Of a DNA stretch of 64,000 nt, positions 1-8,563 are shown one piece after another. This DNA is from SZUA-22 sp963751695. GTDB taxonomy: Bacteria; Bacteroidota; Ignavibacteria; Ignavibacteriales; Melioribacteraceae. A program made the position numbers and the translations under genes. The stretch lies in assembly GCA_963751695.1 (NCBI GenBank), contig CAVVVP010000004.1, positions 186,001 through 250,000 on the forward strand, read 5' to 3'. Position 1 is the stretch's first letter; every line of letters begins with the position of its first letter. The notes below the pieces were generated by a model. It was not told the origin of the DNA and did not search any database. It saw only the letters and a program-made list of their open reading frames with translations.

Positions 1-1
1 G

Positions 2-802
2 AAGTATATGAATAGAAACATTGAAAAGAGAAAAGATGTTTCTGAGATTCTTGATGGAGCAAAAACTGTTATTTCTTTAGGATTGAATTATTATCATTCC
101 GATCAATACACACAAAGAGAAGATTTTGGAAAAGTATCTAGATATGCTTGGGGAAAAGACTATCATCTTGTTATTTGGGATAAACTGGGACAGCTAACTG
201 CAGAGCTCAAGGAAGTTTATCCAGAATTTGAAGCAAAATCGTATGTCGATACCAGCCCTGTGATGGATAAAGTTTGGGCTCAGCGCTCCGGTTTGGGATG
301 GATAGGAAAACATACAAATTTGATCAATCCGAAAATTGGGAGTTGGTTCTTTATAGCGAATATAATTACTAATTTAGATTTCGAACCGAATCAAATAATA
401 ACTGATCATTGTGGAAACTGCACTGCCTGTATAGAGGCATGTCCAACTAATGCAATTACGGAACCCTATGTTGTTAATGCAAATAAATGTATATCCTATT
501 TAACAATAGAGAATAAAGGGGAAATTCCATCCAAATTCGATGGGAAATTTGATGGATGGATTTTTGGATGCGACATTTGTCAGGATGTTTGTCCTTGGAA
601 TATTAAATTTTTTGTAGAAACAAATGAATATGAATTTCACACATCTGAAAATAAGGAAATTGATTTGTCAACTGTAAATGAGATGACAAATTCACAATTC
701 AAAAACAAGTACCTTTCATCACCAATATCTAGGACAAGATTGAAAGGATTAAAGAGAAACGCAAGATTCTTAATTGATTCTGAAAGTGCAAGTGAATCTT
801 AA
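2..802 (+). CDS. queG: epoxyqueuosine reductase QueG, 5'-truncated by the window edge
   Basis: Reduces epoxyqueuosine to queuosine in tRNA, the last step of queuosine synthesis, using cobalamin and two [4Fe-4S] clusters. Visible motifs are the cofactor-domain segment DTSPVMDKVWAQRSGLGWIG, whose aspartate corresponds to the proposed proton donor, a first cluster site CGNCTACIEACP and a second CDICQDVCP. The reading frame is open to the left edge; the first ATG at 8 corresponds to an internal position of the family (the usual N-terminus lies about 50 residues further upstream), so the true start is outside the window. The C-terminal HEAT-like part of longer homologues is absent, as in the short QueG type. 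It is followed by trxB after 62 bases. Confidence 0.93.
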   Translation, partial: KYMNRNIEKRKDVSEILDGAKTVISLGLNYYHSDQYTQREDFGKVSRYAWGKDYHLVIWDKLGQLTAELKEVYPEFEAKSYVDTSPVMDKVWAQRSGLGWIGKHTNLINPKIGSWFFIANIITNLDFEPNQIITDHCGNCTACIEACPTNAITEPYVVNANKCISYLTIENKGEIPSKFDGKFDGWIFGCDICQDVCPWNIKFFVETNEYEFHTSENKEIDLSTVNEMTNSQFKNKYLSSPISRTRLKGLKRNARFLIDSESASES

Positions 803-864
803 CAAAGAATATTGTATCTAATATTTGTAAAAGTTAAAATTGTGGAAAATTAGGAGTAATAAAA

Positions 865-1818
865 ATGGAAAACAATCATCATAGTTTAATTATTATTGGT
901 TCCGGTCCAGCGGGACTTACAGCAGCAATCTATGCAGCACGAGCAAATTTGAATCCAGTTATTTTTGAAGGAATGCAACCGGGTGGACAATTAACCATCA
1001 CAACAGAAGTTGAAAATTACCCTGGATTTGTTGAAGGAATTCAAGGCCCAGAATTGATGAATGTAATGAGAGAACAAGCTGTTCGTTTTGGTACTAATGC
1101 AATGTTCAATCAAGTTACAGAAGTTGATTTTTCAAAACGACCATTCACTCTCAAAGCAGATAATGGACAAACTTATACCGCAGATTCTGTAATTGTATCA
1201 ACAGGTGCTTCTGCTAGATTATTAGGTTTAGAAAGTGAAAGCAGTTACATGGGTTATGGGGTATCAGCATGTGCAACTTGTGATGGATTTTTCTATAAAG
1301 ATAAAAAAGTAATTGTTGTTGGTGGTGGCGATACAGCAATGGAGGAAGCAATTTATCTGACTAAATTTGCTTCTGAAGTGCTTGTTATTCATAGAAGAGA
1401 AGGATTCAGGGCTTCTAAAATTATGCTTGAAAGAGCTCAGAAAAATGAGAAGATTAATTTTATGCTGAATCAAACGATCAAAGAAGTTGTTGGCTCAGAA
1501 AATAATGGAATAAAATCCGTAACTGGAGCCATTTTAGTAAATCCCCAGGATAAAACTGAAACACATGTTGAGGTTGATGGTATTTTCATTGCAATTGGTC
1601 ATCAGCCAAATACAAAAATTTTCGCAGATCAGTTAGATATGGATGAAACAGGTTATTTAAATGTAAATCCTGGCTCAACTTATACAAATATCGAAGGTGT
1701 TTTTGCCGCCGGGGATGTTTCTGATAAAGTATATCGACAAGCAATTACCGCAGCTGGGTCTGGTTGTATGGCAGCAATAGATGCACAAAGATGGTTGGAA
1801 GAGAAAGAATTAGCTTAA
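865..1818 (+). CDS. trxB: thioredoxin-disulfide reductase TrxB
   Basis: NADPH-dependent flavoenzyme that keeps thioredoxin reduced in the cytoplasm. The 317 residues match the low-molecular-weight bacterial type. Seen in order: FAD-binding GSGPAGLTAAIYAARAN near the N-terminus, the redox-active CATC motif (about residue 136), the NADPH-binding GGGDTAMEEA, and the C-terminal FAD motif FAAGDVSDKVYRQA. The ATG at 865 follows the ribosome-binding sequence taggag. Intact, and closed by a strong stem-loop at 1848-1890. Confidence 0.97.
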   Translation: MENNHHSLIIIGSGPAGLTAAIYAARANLNPVIFEGMQPGGQLTITTEVENYPGFVEGIQGPELMNVMREQAVRFGTNAMFNQVTEVDFSKRPFTLKADNGQTYTADSVIVSTGASARLLGLESESSYMGYGVSACATCDGFFYKDKKVIVVGGGDTAMEEAIYLTKFASEVLVIHRREGFRASKIMLERAQKNEKINFMLNQTIKEVVGSENNGIKSVTGAILVNPQDKTETHVEVDGIFIAIGHQPNTKIFADQLDMDETGYLNVNPGSTYTNIEGVFAAGDVSDKVYRQAITAAGSGCMAAIDAQRWLEEKELA

Positions 1819-1847
1819 ATTTTATTTTTTTTGATGAGGTATTATCT

Positions 1848-1890
1848 AAAAAACGAAGCAATCTTATATCTAGATTGCTTCGTTTTTTTT
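1848..1890. terminator. bidirectional intrinsic terminator between convergent genes
   Basis: A near-perfect 17-base stem (arms 1848-1864 and 1872-1888, core CGAAGCAATCT/AGATTGCTTCG) with a 7-base loop, A-rich on the left and T-rich on the right. It lies between trxB (+) and the DUF6249-like gene (-) and can serve both. Confidence 0.9.
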
Positions 1891-1927
1891 ACTTTTTACC
1901 ATATTGGGGAGAAGAGTAATATCTAAA

Positions 1928-2302
1928 CTAAGATTCATTTAACTCTTTATATCGATCCTTATCCTTTTCCTCAAACTTTCTACCTGCAAGCCAAGCAAAT
2001 GTAAACCCAAGACCTATTCCAACAAATATTAGGAAAGGTATCCATTCTTCAACTCCAGTATAGACATTGATCAATAATCCAATTCCAAGTCCTAATCCAA
2101 AAAATAGAATTATAATTCCAATTTTTAAAAGAGCGTACGGATGTTTTCTTCTCGTCATCAATGCTTTTACAAAATCAGCATCCAAACCGCGTTCAATAAT
2201 CATTTGTTTTTCTTTAGACCTTAAATAAACCCATGAAATGATTACTAAGCCGGTTACAATTACTGAAATTATAGGAATAAATACTGCTACTACTGCTTCC
2301 AT
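1928..2302 (-). CDS. DUF6249-like two-helix membrane protein
   Basis: Small inner-membrane protein of 124 residues, function unknown. An N-terminal membrane segment (about residues 4-25) is followed by a charged stretch with KEKQMIIERGLDADF, then two hydrophobic segments (about 55-75 and 83-103) and a charged C-terminus. The segment around IERG is typical of DUF6249-type proteins (from memory, not searched). An upstream in-frame start at 2350 exists, but the ATG at 2302 has a strong ribosome-binding site (AAAGGAGAATTATC then ATG) and is chosen. It is divergent from the ECF sigma operon and has its own matching ECF-type promoter (2354-2383), so it is probably a target of that sigma factor. Confidence 0.75.
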   Translation of the reverse strand: MEAVVAVFIPIISVIVTGLVIISWVYLRSKEKQMIIERGLDADFVKALMTRRKHPYALLKIGIIILFFGLGLGIGLLINVYTGVEEWIPFLIFVGIGLGFTFAWLAGRKFEEKDKDRYKELNES

Positions 2303-2353
2303 GATAATTCTCCTTTTATATGAAAATTCAATACTTTTTAATTGCTTCACCCC

Positions 2354-2383
2354 TTATGACTAACTCTCGGTAAAAAAGGTTAC
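2354..2383 (-). promoter_or_regulatory. predicted ECF-sigma promoter for the DUF6249-like gene
   Basis: On the minus strand the -35-like element TTTGTAACC (GTAAC at 2383-2379) is followed after exactly 18 bases by GTCATAA (2360-2354). The same element and spacing occur on the plus strand in front of the sigma gene. Transcription would start near 2346, leaving a leader of about 45 bases with a Shine-Dalgarno site. Confidence 0.6.
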
Positions 2384-2415
2384 AAATAATTAGAAATATT
2401 TTCATACATTGGTTT

Positions 2416-2445
2416 GTAACCTTTCTTGTACGTTATAGGTCTAAT
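2416..2445 (+). promoter_or_regulatory. predicted autoregulatory ECF-sigma promoter
   Basis: TTTGTAACC (GTAAC at 2416-2420), then 18 bases, then GTCTAAT (2439-2445). This resembles the RpoE-family consensus (AAC in the -35, TCTRA in the -10). It is the mirror partner of the promoter at 2354-2383. The predicted start (about 2451-2453) coincides with the ATG of the sigma gene. Confidence 0.6.
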
Positions 2446-2452
2446 ATGGCAA

Positions 2453-3022
2453 ATGAAGAATCTAACTGAACAAGAAATAATAGAATCCGTTAAAAGGGGA
2501 AATCATGGAGATTTTGCTTTATTGGTTGACCTTTATAAGGATCGTGCATTTACTCTTTTAAAAAAAATGCTTAAAAATGAGATGGACGCTGAAGAAGCTC
2601 TTCAGGATAGTTTCTTAAAGGCTTTTAATTCATTACCAGGTTTTAGAAACGAATCTAAGTTTTCTACTTGGTTTTACCGAATTGTTTATAATACTGCATT
2701 AACAATTATTACGAATAAGAAGAGAAAGATACAGATGGAGATGAGTTCAGTTGATGATCATTTTGACCTTGGTGAGGAGGATAATGAAATATACTCCAAA
2801 GCGGAAAACTCTTCAGAATATTTGTTAAGTATTGTAGATATGCTTCCAATAAGAAATGCATTAGTGATTATTCTATTTTATATTGACAATCTATCATTAA
2901 GTGAAATTAGTAATGTACTTAGTATTTCGTTGGTGAATGCAAAAGTTCTCCTTCATCGTTCAAGAAATGAATTGCGTGAGTTAGTAATTAAACACAGCTA
3001 TCATGAGGAATTATTAAGATGA
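2453..3022 (+). CDS. ECF-family RNA polymerase sigma factor
   Basis: Alternative sigma factor of 189 residues. Region 2 spans about residues 15-85 (LVDLYKDRAFTLL, MDAEEALQDSFLKAFNSL, FSTWFYRIVYNTA) and region 4 about 130-180 with a helix-turn-helix (LSLSEISNVLSISLVNAKVL, then LHRSRNELREL). The frame can be extended to a TTG at 2426, but that lies inside the predicted promoter; the ATG at 2453 is preferred. The stop overlaps the start of the next gene (ATGA), which encodes a membrane protein placed like an anti-sigma factor. No extra C-terminal domain. Probably autoregulated from the promoter at 2416-2445. Confidence 0.92.
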   Translation: MKNLTEQEIIESVKRGNHGDFALLVDLYKDRAFTLLKKMLKNEMDAEEALQDSFLKAFNSLPGFRNESKFSTWFYRIVYNTALTIITNKKRKIQMEMSSVDDHFDLGEEDNEIYSKAENSSEYLLSIVDMLPIRNALVIILFYIDNLSLSEISNVLSISLVNAKVLLHRSRNELRELVIKHSYHEELLR

Positions 3023-3537
3023 AAATAACAGATGAAATATTGAATAAGTTAATTGACAACGAATTAAATAAAAAAGAAATTGAAGAGTTGCATGATTTGA
3101 TTAAAAGAGATGATTTTGCTCTTGGAAAGGTTAAAGCTCATCAAATGGTTGATTCTATATTGAAGAAAATTGATGTTGAATCAGCTCCAGAAGATACTAC
3201 AGAAAAAATAATGGAAAGAATCTCAAATTCTGTTCTTGTTGCCGATAAGAAGAATGGATTTTTAAAATTTATTATTTCCTCTTTTGCTCTCTTATCCTTT
3301 TTGACCATCGCTTTCGTCTTATTCGTTTCAAGTACGTCTGAAGTTAACGAGTCATCAACTAAATACTCAAACTTTATTGATAAATTTGTTTCGTTTTTTA
3401 CTTCGTTGAACATATCGATTAATGACAATGTTATGATAGTTATTGGGGGTGTGTTAATGATACTATTCTTCGTAAGCGGGTATTTCATGCTAGAAGAAAG
3501 AAAATCATTTAAGCAGAAGCTTGAAAATTATTTTTAG
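3019..3537 (+). CDS. putative membrane anti-sigma factor
   Basis: 172 residues: a charged helical N-terminal part (about 1-80) that begins like anti-sigma domains (DEILNKLIDNELNKKEIEEL), then two membrane segments (about 84-106 and 138-158) separated by about 30 residues, and a short charged tail. No zinc-binding HxxxCxxC motif is present, so it is not a classical ZAS protein. Assignment rests on translational overlap (ATGA) with the ECF sigma gene and on topology: cytoplasmic sigma-binding part plus membrane anchor. The inducing signal is unknown. Confidence 0.7.
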   Translation: MKITDEILNKLIDNELNKKEIEELHDLIKRDDFALGKVKAHQMVDSILKKIDVESAPEDTTEKIMERISNSVLVADKKNGFLKFIISSFALLSFLTIAFVLFVSSTSEVNESSTKYSNFIDKFVSFFTSLNISINDNVMIVIGGVLMILFFVSGYFMLEERKSFKQKLENYF

Positions 3538-3634
3538 AATGATTACTTATTAACACAAGTCCCCTGAATTTGACCACTAATTGCCTTTCAGAGACAATTT
3601 CTATATTATCATATCTTAAAATTAGAAATTATCT

Positions 3635-4540
3635 ATGCATACAAAATCCGGATTTGTTGCTATTATTGGCAAACCTAATGTAGGTAAATCAACTTTAATG
3701 AACGTACTCTTGGGCGAAAGGTTGTCAATAATTACTAATAAACCACAGACAACAAGAAAGAGGGTGTTAGGAATTTTAACCGATGAGACTCATCAGATAA
3801 TATTTCTTGATACACCAGGAATCTTAGAACCAACCTACTTATTACAGAAAAAATTTATGGAGTTTGTTGATCATTCTGTAAAAGATGCAGATATTATAGT
3901 TTTTATTATTGACGTTGCAACTGATCCAAGTGGGGAAGTAGCATTAAAAGATGAGAGAGTTCAAAAAATTCTGAAAAAACAGAATACTAAAATTTTATTG
4001 ATAAATAAAATTGATCGCTCTAACGAAGAAACACTGAGTAGTTTAGTTGAAAAATTGGAATCGCAAAAGATCTTTGAGGAAATAATTCCCATTTCTGCTT
4101 TAGAAAAATTTAATACAGATCTGGTTCTGAAGTCAATAAAGGATAAATTGCCTTTCGGACCTAAGTACTATCCAGATGATCAACTGACAGATGAACATGA
4201 AAGGTTTTTTGTTTCTGAAATAATTCGTGAAAAGATTTTTGAAGCTTATAAAGAAGAAGTTCCTTTTAGCACTGAAGTTTTAATTGATGAATTTGTTGAA
4301 AGAGAAACTAGCAAAGACTTTATTTCCGCCAGTATAATTGTGGAGCGGGAAACACAGAAACCGATTATCATTGGTAAAAATGGTATGGCAATTAAAAGAC
4401 TTGGACGAGTTGCCAGAGAAGCAGTCGAAGTATTTCTCCAGCGTGAAGTTTTTCTGGAGCTTCGTGTAAAAGTACGACCCAAATGGCGCAATGATAAAAG
4501 GATGCTAAGAAATTTTGGGTATGATAAAGAGCGTGAGTGA
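3635..4540 (+). CDS. era: GTPase Era
   Basis: GTP-binding protein for 16S rRNA maturation and 30S assembly. 301 residues, normal length. G motifs: GKPNVGKST (G1), QTTRKR (G2 region), DTPG (G3), NKID (G4) and SAL (G5). The C-terminal KH domain shows GKNGMAIKRLGRVAREAVE. Cytoplasmic and membrane-associated in the family. It heads a run of plus-strand genes. Confidence 0.97.
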   Translation: MHTKSGFVAIIGKPNVGKSTLMNVLLGERLSIITNKPQTTRKRVLGILTDETHQIIFLDTPGILEPTYLLQKKFMEFVDHSVKDADIIVFIIDVATDPSGEVALKDERVQKILKKQNTKILLINKIDRSNEETLSSLVEKLESQKIFEEIIPISALEKFNTDLVLKSIKDKLPFGPKYYPDDQLTDEHERFFVSEIIREKIFEAYKEEVPFSTEVLIDEFVERETSKDFISASIIVERETQKPIIIGKNGMAIKRLGRVAREAVEVFLQREVFLELRVKVRPKWRNDKRMLRNFGYDKERE

Positions 4541-4559
4541 CCACCAAAATAATTTTGTA

Positions 4560-5465
4560 ATGAAATACAAAGGAGAATTAATCCTTCTTATGATTACGCT
4601 CTTTTGGAGCGCAACATTCGTAATTGTTAAAGAATCATTAAATGATATTTCCTCAATGCTTTTTGTTGGATTTCGATTTCTTATTGCAGGACTTATAATC
4701 TTCCCTTTTGTACTTAGAAGAAAAATTGATTTTAAAAGCATAAACCTTAAACTACCTATTATTCTGGGAATATTATTGTTCCTTGGGTTTGGTGCTCAAA
4801 CAATTGGATTACGCTATACTTCAGCAACAAAATCTGCTTTTCTAACAGGGTCAGCTGTTATAATCATTCCAATTCTTCAAACAATCATTGAAAGAAGAAA
4901 ACCCAATAAGGGGTCTGTGGTTGGTGTTATAGTTGTTCTTTTGGGAATATTATTACTTTCGGGTGGAAATTCAATTTATACTCTTTTAGAAGATTTGGTC
5001 ACAAACTTCAATTTTGGAGATGGAATGACACTCGTCTGTGCATTCTTCTTTGCATATTATGTTGTTTATCTGGATGTGCTTTCAAATAAGTTTGAATTTT
5101 GGTTGCTTCTTATGATTCAAATTGCTGTTACTACTCTCCTTTCTTTCCTTTTTGCTAATATTTTTGATGCAACTGGTTTTGAAGAAATCAAGTTTGAATT
5201 CTCAACAAATCTTGGATTGGGAATCTTATATACTGCTATTTTCGCTACACTAGCAACTACAGCTTTGCAGACCAAATATCAGAAACTTGTTTCTCCAACA
5301 AAAGCTGGAATAGTATATTCGTTTGAGCCAATTATGGCTGCAATAATTGCTTTTTTGGCAATTGGAGAGAGGATAACAACTTTTGGATTTATTGGAGCAG
5401 CACTGATATTTACAGGACTAATTATATCTGAGACCTTTGATGGATTAGTAAAAACAGAAGAATAA
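4560..5465 (+). CDS. DMT-superfamily (EamA) transporter
   Basis: Inner-membrane protein with about ten hydrophobic segments arranged as two EamA repeats; the second repeat contains the usual SFEPIMAAIIAFLAIGERIT segment. Substrate cannot be told. The frame also contains an ATG at 4521 and a TTG at 4515 inside the end of era; the ATG at 4560 places the first helix at residue 6, as usual in the family, and is preferred, though no clear ribosome-binding site separates the choices. 301 residues. Confidence 0.85.
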   Translation: MKYKGELILLMITLFWSATFVIVKESLNDISSMLFVGFRFLIAGLIIFPFVLRRKIDFKSINLKLPIILGILLFLGFGAQTIGLRYTSATKSAFLTGSAVIIIPILQTIIERRKPNKGSVVGVIVVLLGILLLSGGNSIYTLLEDLVTNFNFGDGMTLVCAFFFAYYVVYLDVLSNKFEFWLLLMIQIAVTTLLSFLFANIFDATGFEEIKFEFSTNLGLGILYTAIFATLATTALQTKYQKLVSPTKAGIVYSFEPIMAAIIAFLAIGERITTFGFIGAALIFTGLIISETFDGLVKTEE

Positions 5466-5536
5466 CCATAGTATAGCTTCATGCTATTATTGAATAAAGT
5501 AGTTAAGTTTGTAATTTATTTTGTGGATTATAAAAG

Positions 5537-5821
5537 ATGTCTAAAAATTTTGTCAGGGCTGAAATAGTTGTAAATGGTCTTGTACAGGGTGTTGGTTTTA
5601 GATATTTTATTTACTCCAAAGCAGATAATTTGGGTTTACATGGGTTTGTAAAGAATCTTTTCTCAGGAGAAGTCTATACAGTTGTTGAAGGAGAAAAATT
5701 CTTGATTGAAGATCTTTTTGAAAAACTAAAAACCGGTCCAAGAAGTGCTCATGTAAGAAACTCATCTATAAGTTGGACGGAACCAAAAAATGAATTTACA
5801 AGATTTGAGATAAGACATTGA
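5537..5821 (+). CDS. acyP: acylphosphatase
   Basis: Small cytosolic enzyme hydrolysing acyl phosphates. 94 residues. The family signature VQGVGFRYF carries the phosphate-binding arginine, and GFVKNLFSGEV carries the catalytic asparagine. The stop overlaps the TTG start of ispF, so the two are translationally coupled. Confidence 0.93.
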   Translation: MSKNFVRAEIVVNGLVQGVGFRYFIYSKADNLGLHGFVKNLFSGEVYTVVEGEKFLIEDLFEKLKTGPRSAHVRNSSISWTEPKNEFTRFEIRH

Positions 5822-6303
5822 AACAAAAAATTAGAATTGGATTTGGCTATGATGTTCATGCATTTACAGAAGATAGACATTTAATTCTCGGTGGAATTGA
5901 AATTCCACATGATAAAGGATTGAAAGGACATTCAGATGCTGATGCTCTACTTCACTCAATTTGCGATGCTCTTCTTGGAGCACTAGCATTCGGTGATATT
6001 GGAAAACATTTCCCTGACACAGAATCTCAATACAAAGGTATCAGCAGTAAAGTTCTTCTTTCAGAAGCAAATAATCTTGTGCAAAATGAAGGATACAAAA
6101 TAGGAAATGTCGATTCAACAATTGTTTTGCAAAAACCTAAACTTGCACCTTTTATTGAGGATATGAGAAAAAGCATAGCATCGATTCTCTATTGTGATCT
6201 CGAGCAAATCTCAGTTAAAGCAACGACTTCAGAATGGATGGGTTTTGTGGGTGAAGAAAAAGGGATCAAAGTAATTTCCACAGTAATGCTAGAAAAAGCT
6301 TAA
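5818..6303 (+). CDS. ispF: 2-C-methyl-D-erythritol 2,4-cyclodiphosphate synthase
   Basis: Fifth enzyme of the non-mevalonate (MEP) isoprenoid pathway. 161 residues, normal length. Metal-binding GYDVHAF and HSDADALLHSICDALLGA are present, and the C-terminal KATTSEWMGFVGEEKGI matches the family tail. No ATG is available near the conserved start; TTG at 5818 gives the normal N-terminus (KQKIRIGFGYDVH) and overlaps the acyP stop as TTGA. Confidence 0.96.
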   Translation: MKQKIRIGFGYDVHAFTEDRHLILGGIEIPHDKGLKGHSDADALLHSICDALLGALAFGDIGKHFPDTESQYKGISSKVLLSEANNLVQNEGYKIGNVDSTIVLQKPKLAPFIEDMRKSIASILYCDLEQISVKATTSEWMGFVGEEKGIKVISTVMLEKA

Positions 6304-6305
6304 CG

Positions 6306-6911
6306 ATGCTTCAAGATATTCTTCTCTACATGAGTAATCTCGATCCTGTTTTCATTTACATCGTATTATTTCTATTTGCCTTCATTGAAAATGTTTTTCC
6401 ACCGTCTCCCAGTGACGTCGTTGTTGTAATTGGTGCCTCATTAATTGCAAGTACAACAATGGGCTATATGCCCGTACTATTTATCACAAGTTTTGGCAGC
6501 TCACTTGGATTTTTATTGATGTATTTAGTCGGCAAATATTTTGGCGAAAAAATAATTCGTAGAGGTAAACTATCATTTATTACAGAGGAAAGTTTAAGTA
6601 AAACTGATATATGGTTTAATAAGTGGGGTTATAAATTAATTTTGGCAAATCGATTTTTGCCAGGTACACGTTCTGTAATAAGTTTCTTCGCTGGTGTTTA
6701 TGAACTTGAAGTTCTAAAAACCTTCATACTTTCTTCAATTTCTGCGTTCGCTTGGAATGCTATAATAATTTATCTTGGAATGGCAGTTGGAAATAATGTA
6801 GAAATCATTGATTATTATCTCTCAACATACTCTTTACTAGGCATCACTCTGACCATAATAGTTGTCCTCTTTTTTATTATTAGATGTTTTTATAAAAGAA
6901 ATAAAAAATGA
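6306..6911 (+). CDS. DedA-family membrane protein
   Basis: Inner-membrane protein of 201 residues with about five hydrophobic segments. Family features: ENVFPPSPSDVVVVIGA in the first re-entrant half and ANRFLPGTRSVISFFAG in the second, the latter containing the conserved arginines and PGxR. DedA proteins are implicated in phospholipid (undecaprenyl or phosphatidyl) transport; the specific lipid is unknown here. Overlaps lnt by four bases (ATGA). Confidence 0.9.
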   Translation: MLQDILLYMSNLDPVFIYIVLFLFAFIENVFPPSPSDVVVVIGASLIASTTMGYMPVLFITSFGSSLGFLLMYLVGKYFGEKIIRRGKLSFITEESLSKTDIWFNKWGYKLILANRFLPGTRSVISFFAGVYELEVLKTFILSSISAFAWNAIIIYLGMAVGNNVEIIDYYLSTYSLLGITLTIIVVLFFIIRCFYKRNKK

Positions 6912-8563
6912 GATTTCTAAATAAATATAGAAACCTAAATTCTCCTAAAGAAAAAAAGAGAATTCGTAAACAATTATTTTTGGGATTGACGAGCGGTATT
7001 TTTATCGGATTGGCATTTCCTCCAACTCCCTTACCTTATTTGGTTTTTGTAGGATTAGTTCCTTACTTTTTTGCTTTGCAGCAGAGAAGCGGATTAGGAG
7101 AAATAAGCCGATTAACATACTTTACCTCTTTTATTTTTAATCTTATAACACTTTACTGGGTTGGAGGCTGGCTTCCAAACTCAGATCCATTTTTAATGAT
7201 AGCTGGCACGATGCTTTTTATCTGGAATCCGATTGTCTATCTTATTCCATCAACTCTCTACTATTTTACAACAAGAATTTTTAATAAGACAATTGGATTA
7301 CTATTACTCCCGTTTTATTGGGCAAGTTTTGAGTATGCGTATTCAATCACTGATTTTAAATTCCCTTGGCTAACACTTGGGAATAGTCTTCCAAAATTCA
7401 CGAGTTATATTCAAGTATCTGAAATTGTTGGGGTTTATGGTTTAACACTTCTTATTCTGTTTTCAAATGTATTTATCTATAGATCAGTAAAATATTATTT
7501 AGAATTTAAAAAAATTGATAGAATTTCCACGATTATTGGATTGCTTTTTCTAATACTACCAATTCTGTACGGTAGTTATAAAATATATAACTATCCAATC
7601 TCTGAGGAAAAAGTAAAAGTCGGCCTCATTCAACCTGACTTTGATCCAAATGAAAAATGGAAATCTGGCAATTTGGAAGAACAGTTAAACATTTATCTAG
7701 AACTAAGTAGAAAAGCGATTTCGAATGGAGCGGAAATTTTAATATGGCCCGAGACTGCTCTTCCTGTCTATCTGCTTACTGGAAGATATCCATATGAAGT
7801 GAGAACAATTCATAACTTCACAGATTCAATGAATGTTCCAATCTTAACTGGTATGCCGGATGCAACATATTACAAAGATCCACCCAAAGCTCCTGATGAT
7901 GCAAAGCCAATAAATGACGGAAAAATGATGTACACATCATACAATTCCATCTTATTTTTTACTCCTAATTCAAAAGAGGTACAGAAGTACGGTAAAATAA
8001 AACTTGTACCTTTTGGAGAAAAAGTTCCGTTGGTTGAGGTTCTTCCTTTTCTAGGTGATTGGATTAAATGGGAAGTGGGAATCTCGGGTTGGAATACTGG
8101 AAAGGATACGGTCGTGTTTTCTTCTAAAATAAATGAAAAAGCTATCAAGATAGGTGGACTGATTTGTATAGAATCAATCTATCCTGACTTCACATCAGTT
8201 TTTGTGAAAAAAGGCGCAGATTTTTTGGCAGTTGTTACAAATGATAGCTGGTACGGTGATTCCAGCGGACCATATCAGCATAAAGAGATGAGTGTTCTGC
8301 GGGCAGTTGAAAATCGTAGAACAGTCGTGCGTGCCGCAAATGGTGGAATAAGTTGTGTGATCGATCCACTTGGAATAACTCACGAAGAAACAAAAATGTA
8401 CACCAGAGACTATTTAGTAGTTGATGTACCACTTGAAAAAGTGATGACGTTTTATACGCAATATCCACTGCTATTTCCTTTGCTAGCTTGCGCAATCTCG
8501 ATCTTTGCTATTTTGAGTTTTATTGTCTTTAAGTTCAAAAGTAATAAAAAGGTAATATCATGA
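6908..8563 (+). CDS. lnt: apolipoprotein N-acyltransferase Lnt
   Basis: Adds the third acyl chain to lipoproteins in the inner membrane. 551 residues, slightly longer than the E. coli enzyme. An N-terminal membrane region of about seven segments is followed by a periplasmic nitrilase domain (about residues 235-505) and a final membrane helix. The catalytic triad is visible: E282 in WPETALP, K365 in KLVPFGE and C420 in GGLICIES. Coupled to dedA upstream and threonine aldolase downstream by four-base overlaps. Confidence 0.95.
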   Translation: MRFLNKYRNLNSPKEKKRIRKQLFLGLTSGIFIGLAFPPTPLPYLVFVGLVPYFFALQQRSGLGEISRLTYFTSFIFNLITLYWVGGWLPNSDPFLMIAGTMLFIWNPIVYLIPSTLYYFTTRIFNKTIGLLLLPFYWASFEYAYSITDFKFPWLTLGNSLPKFTSYIQVSEIVGVYGLTLLILFSNVFIYRSVKYYLEFKKIDRISTIIGLLFLILPILYGSYKIYNYPISEEKVKVGLIQPDFDPNEKWKSGNLEEQLNIYLELSRKAISNGAEILIWPETALPVYLLTGRYPYEVRTIHNFTDSMNVPILTGMPDATYYKDPPKAPDDAKPINDGKMMYTSYNSILFFTPNSKEVQKYGKIKLVPFGEKVPLVEVLPFLGDWIKWEVGISGWNTGKDTVVFSSKINEKAIKIGGLICIESIYPDFTSVFVKKGADFLAVVTNDSWYGDSSGPYQHKEMSVLRAVENRRTVVRAANGGISCVIDPLGITHEETKMYTRDYLVVDVPLEKVMTFYTQYPLLFPLLACAISIFAILSFIVFKFKSNKKVIS

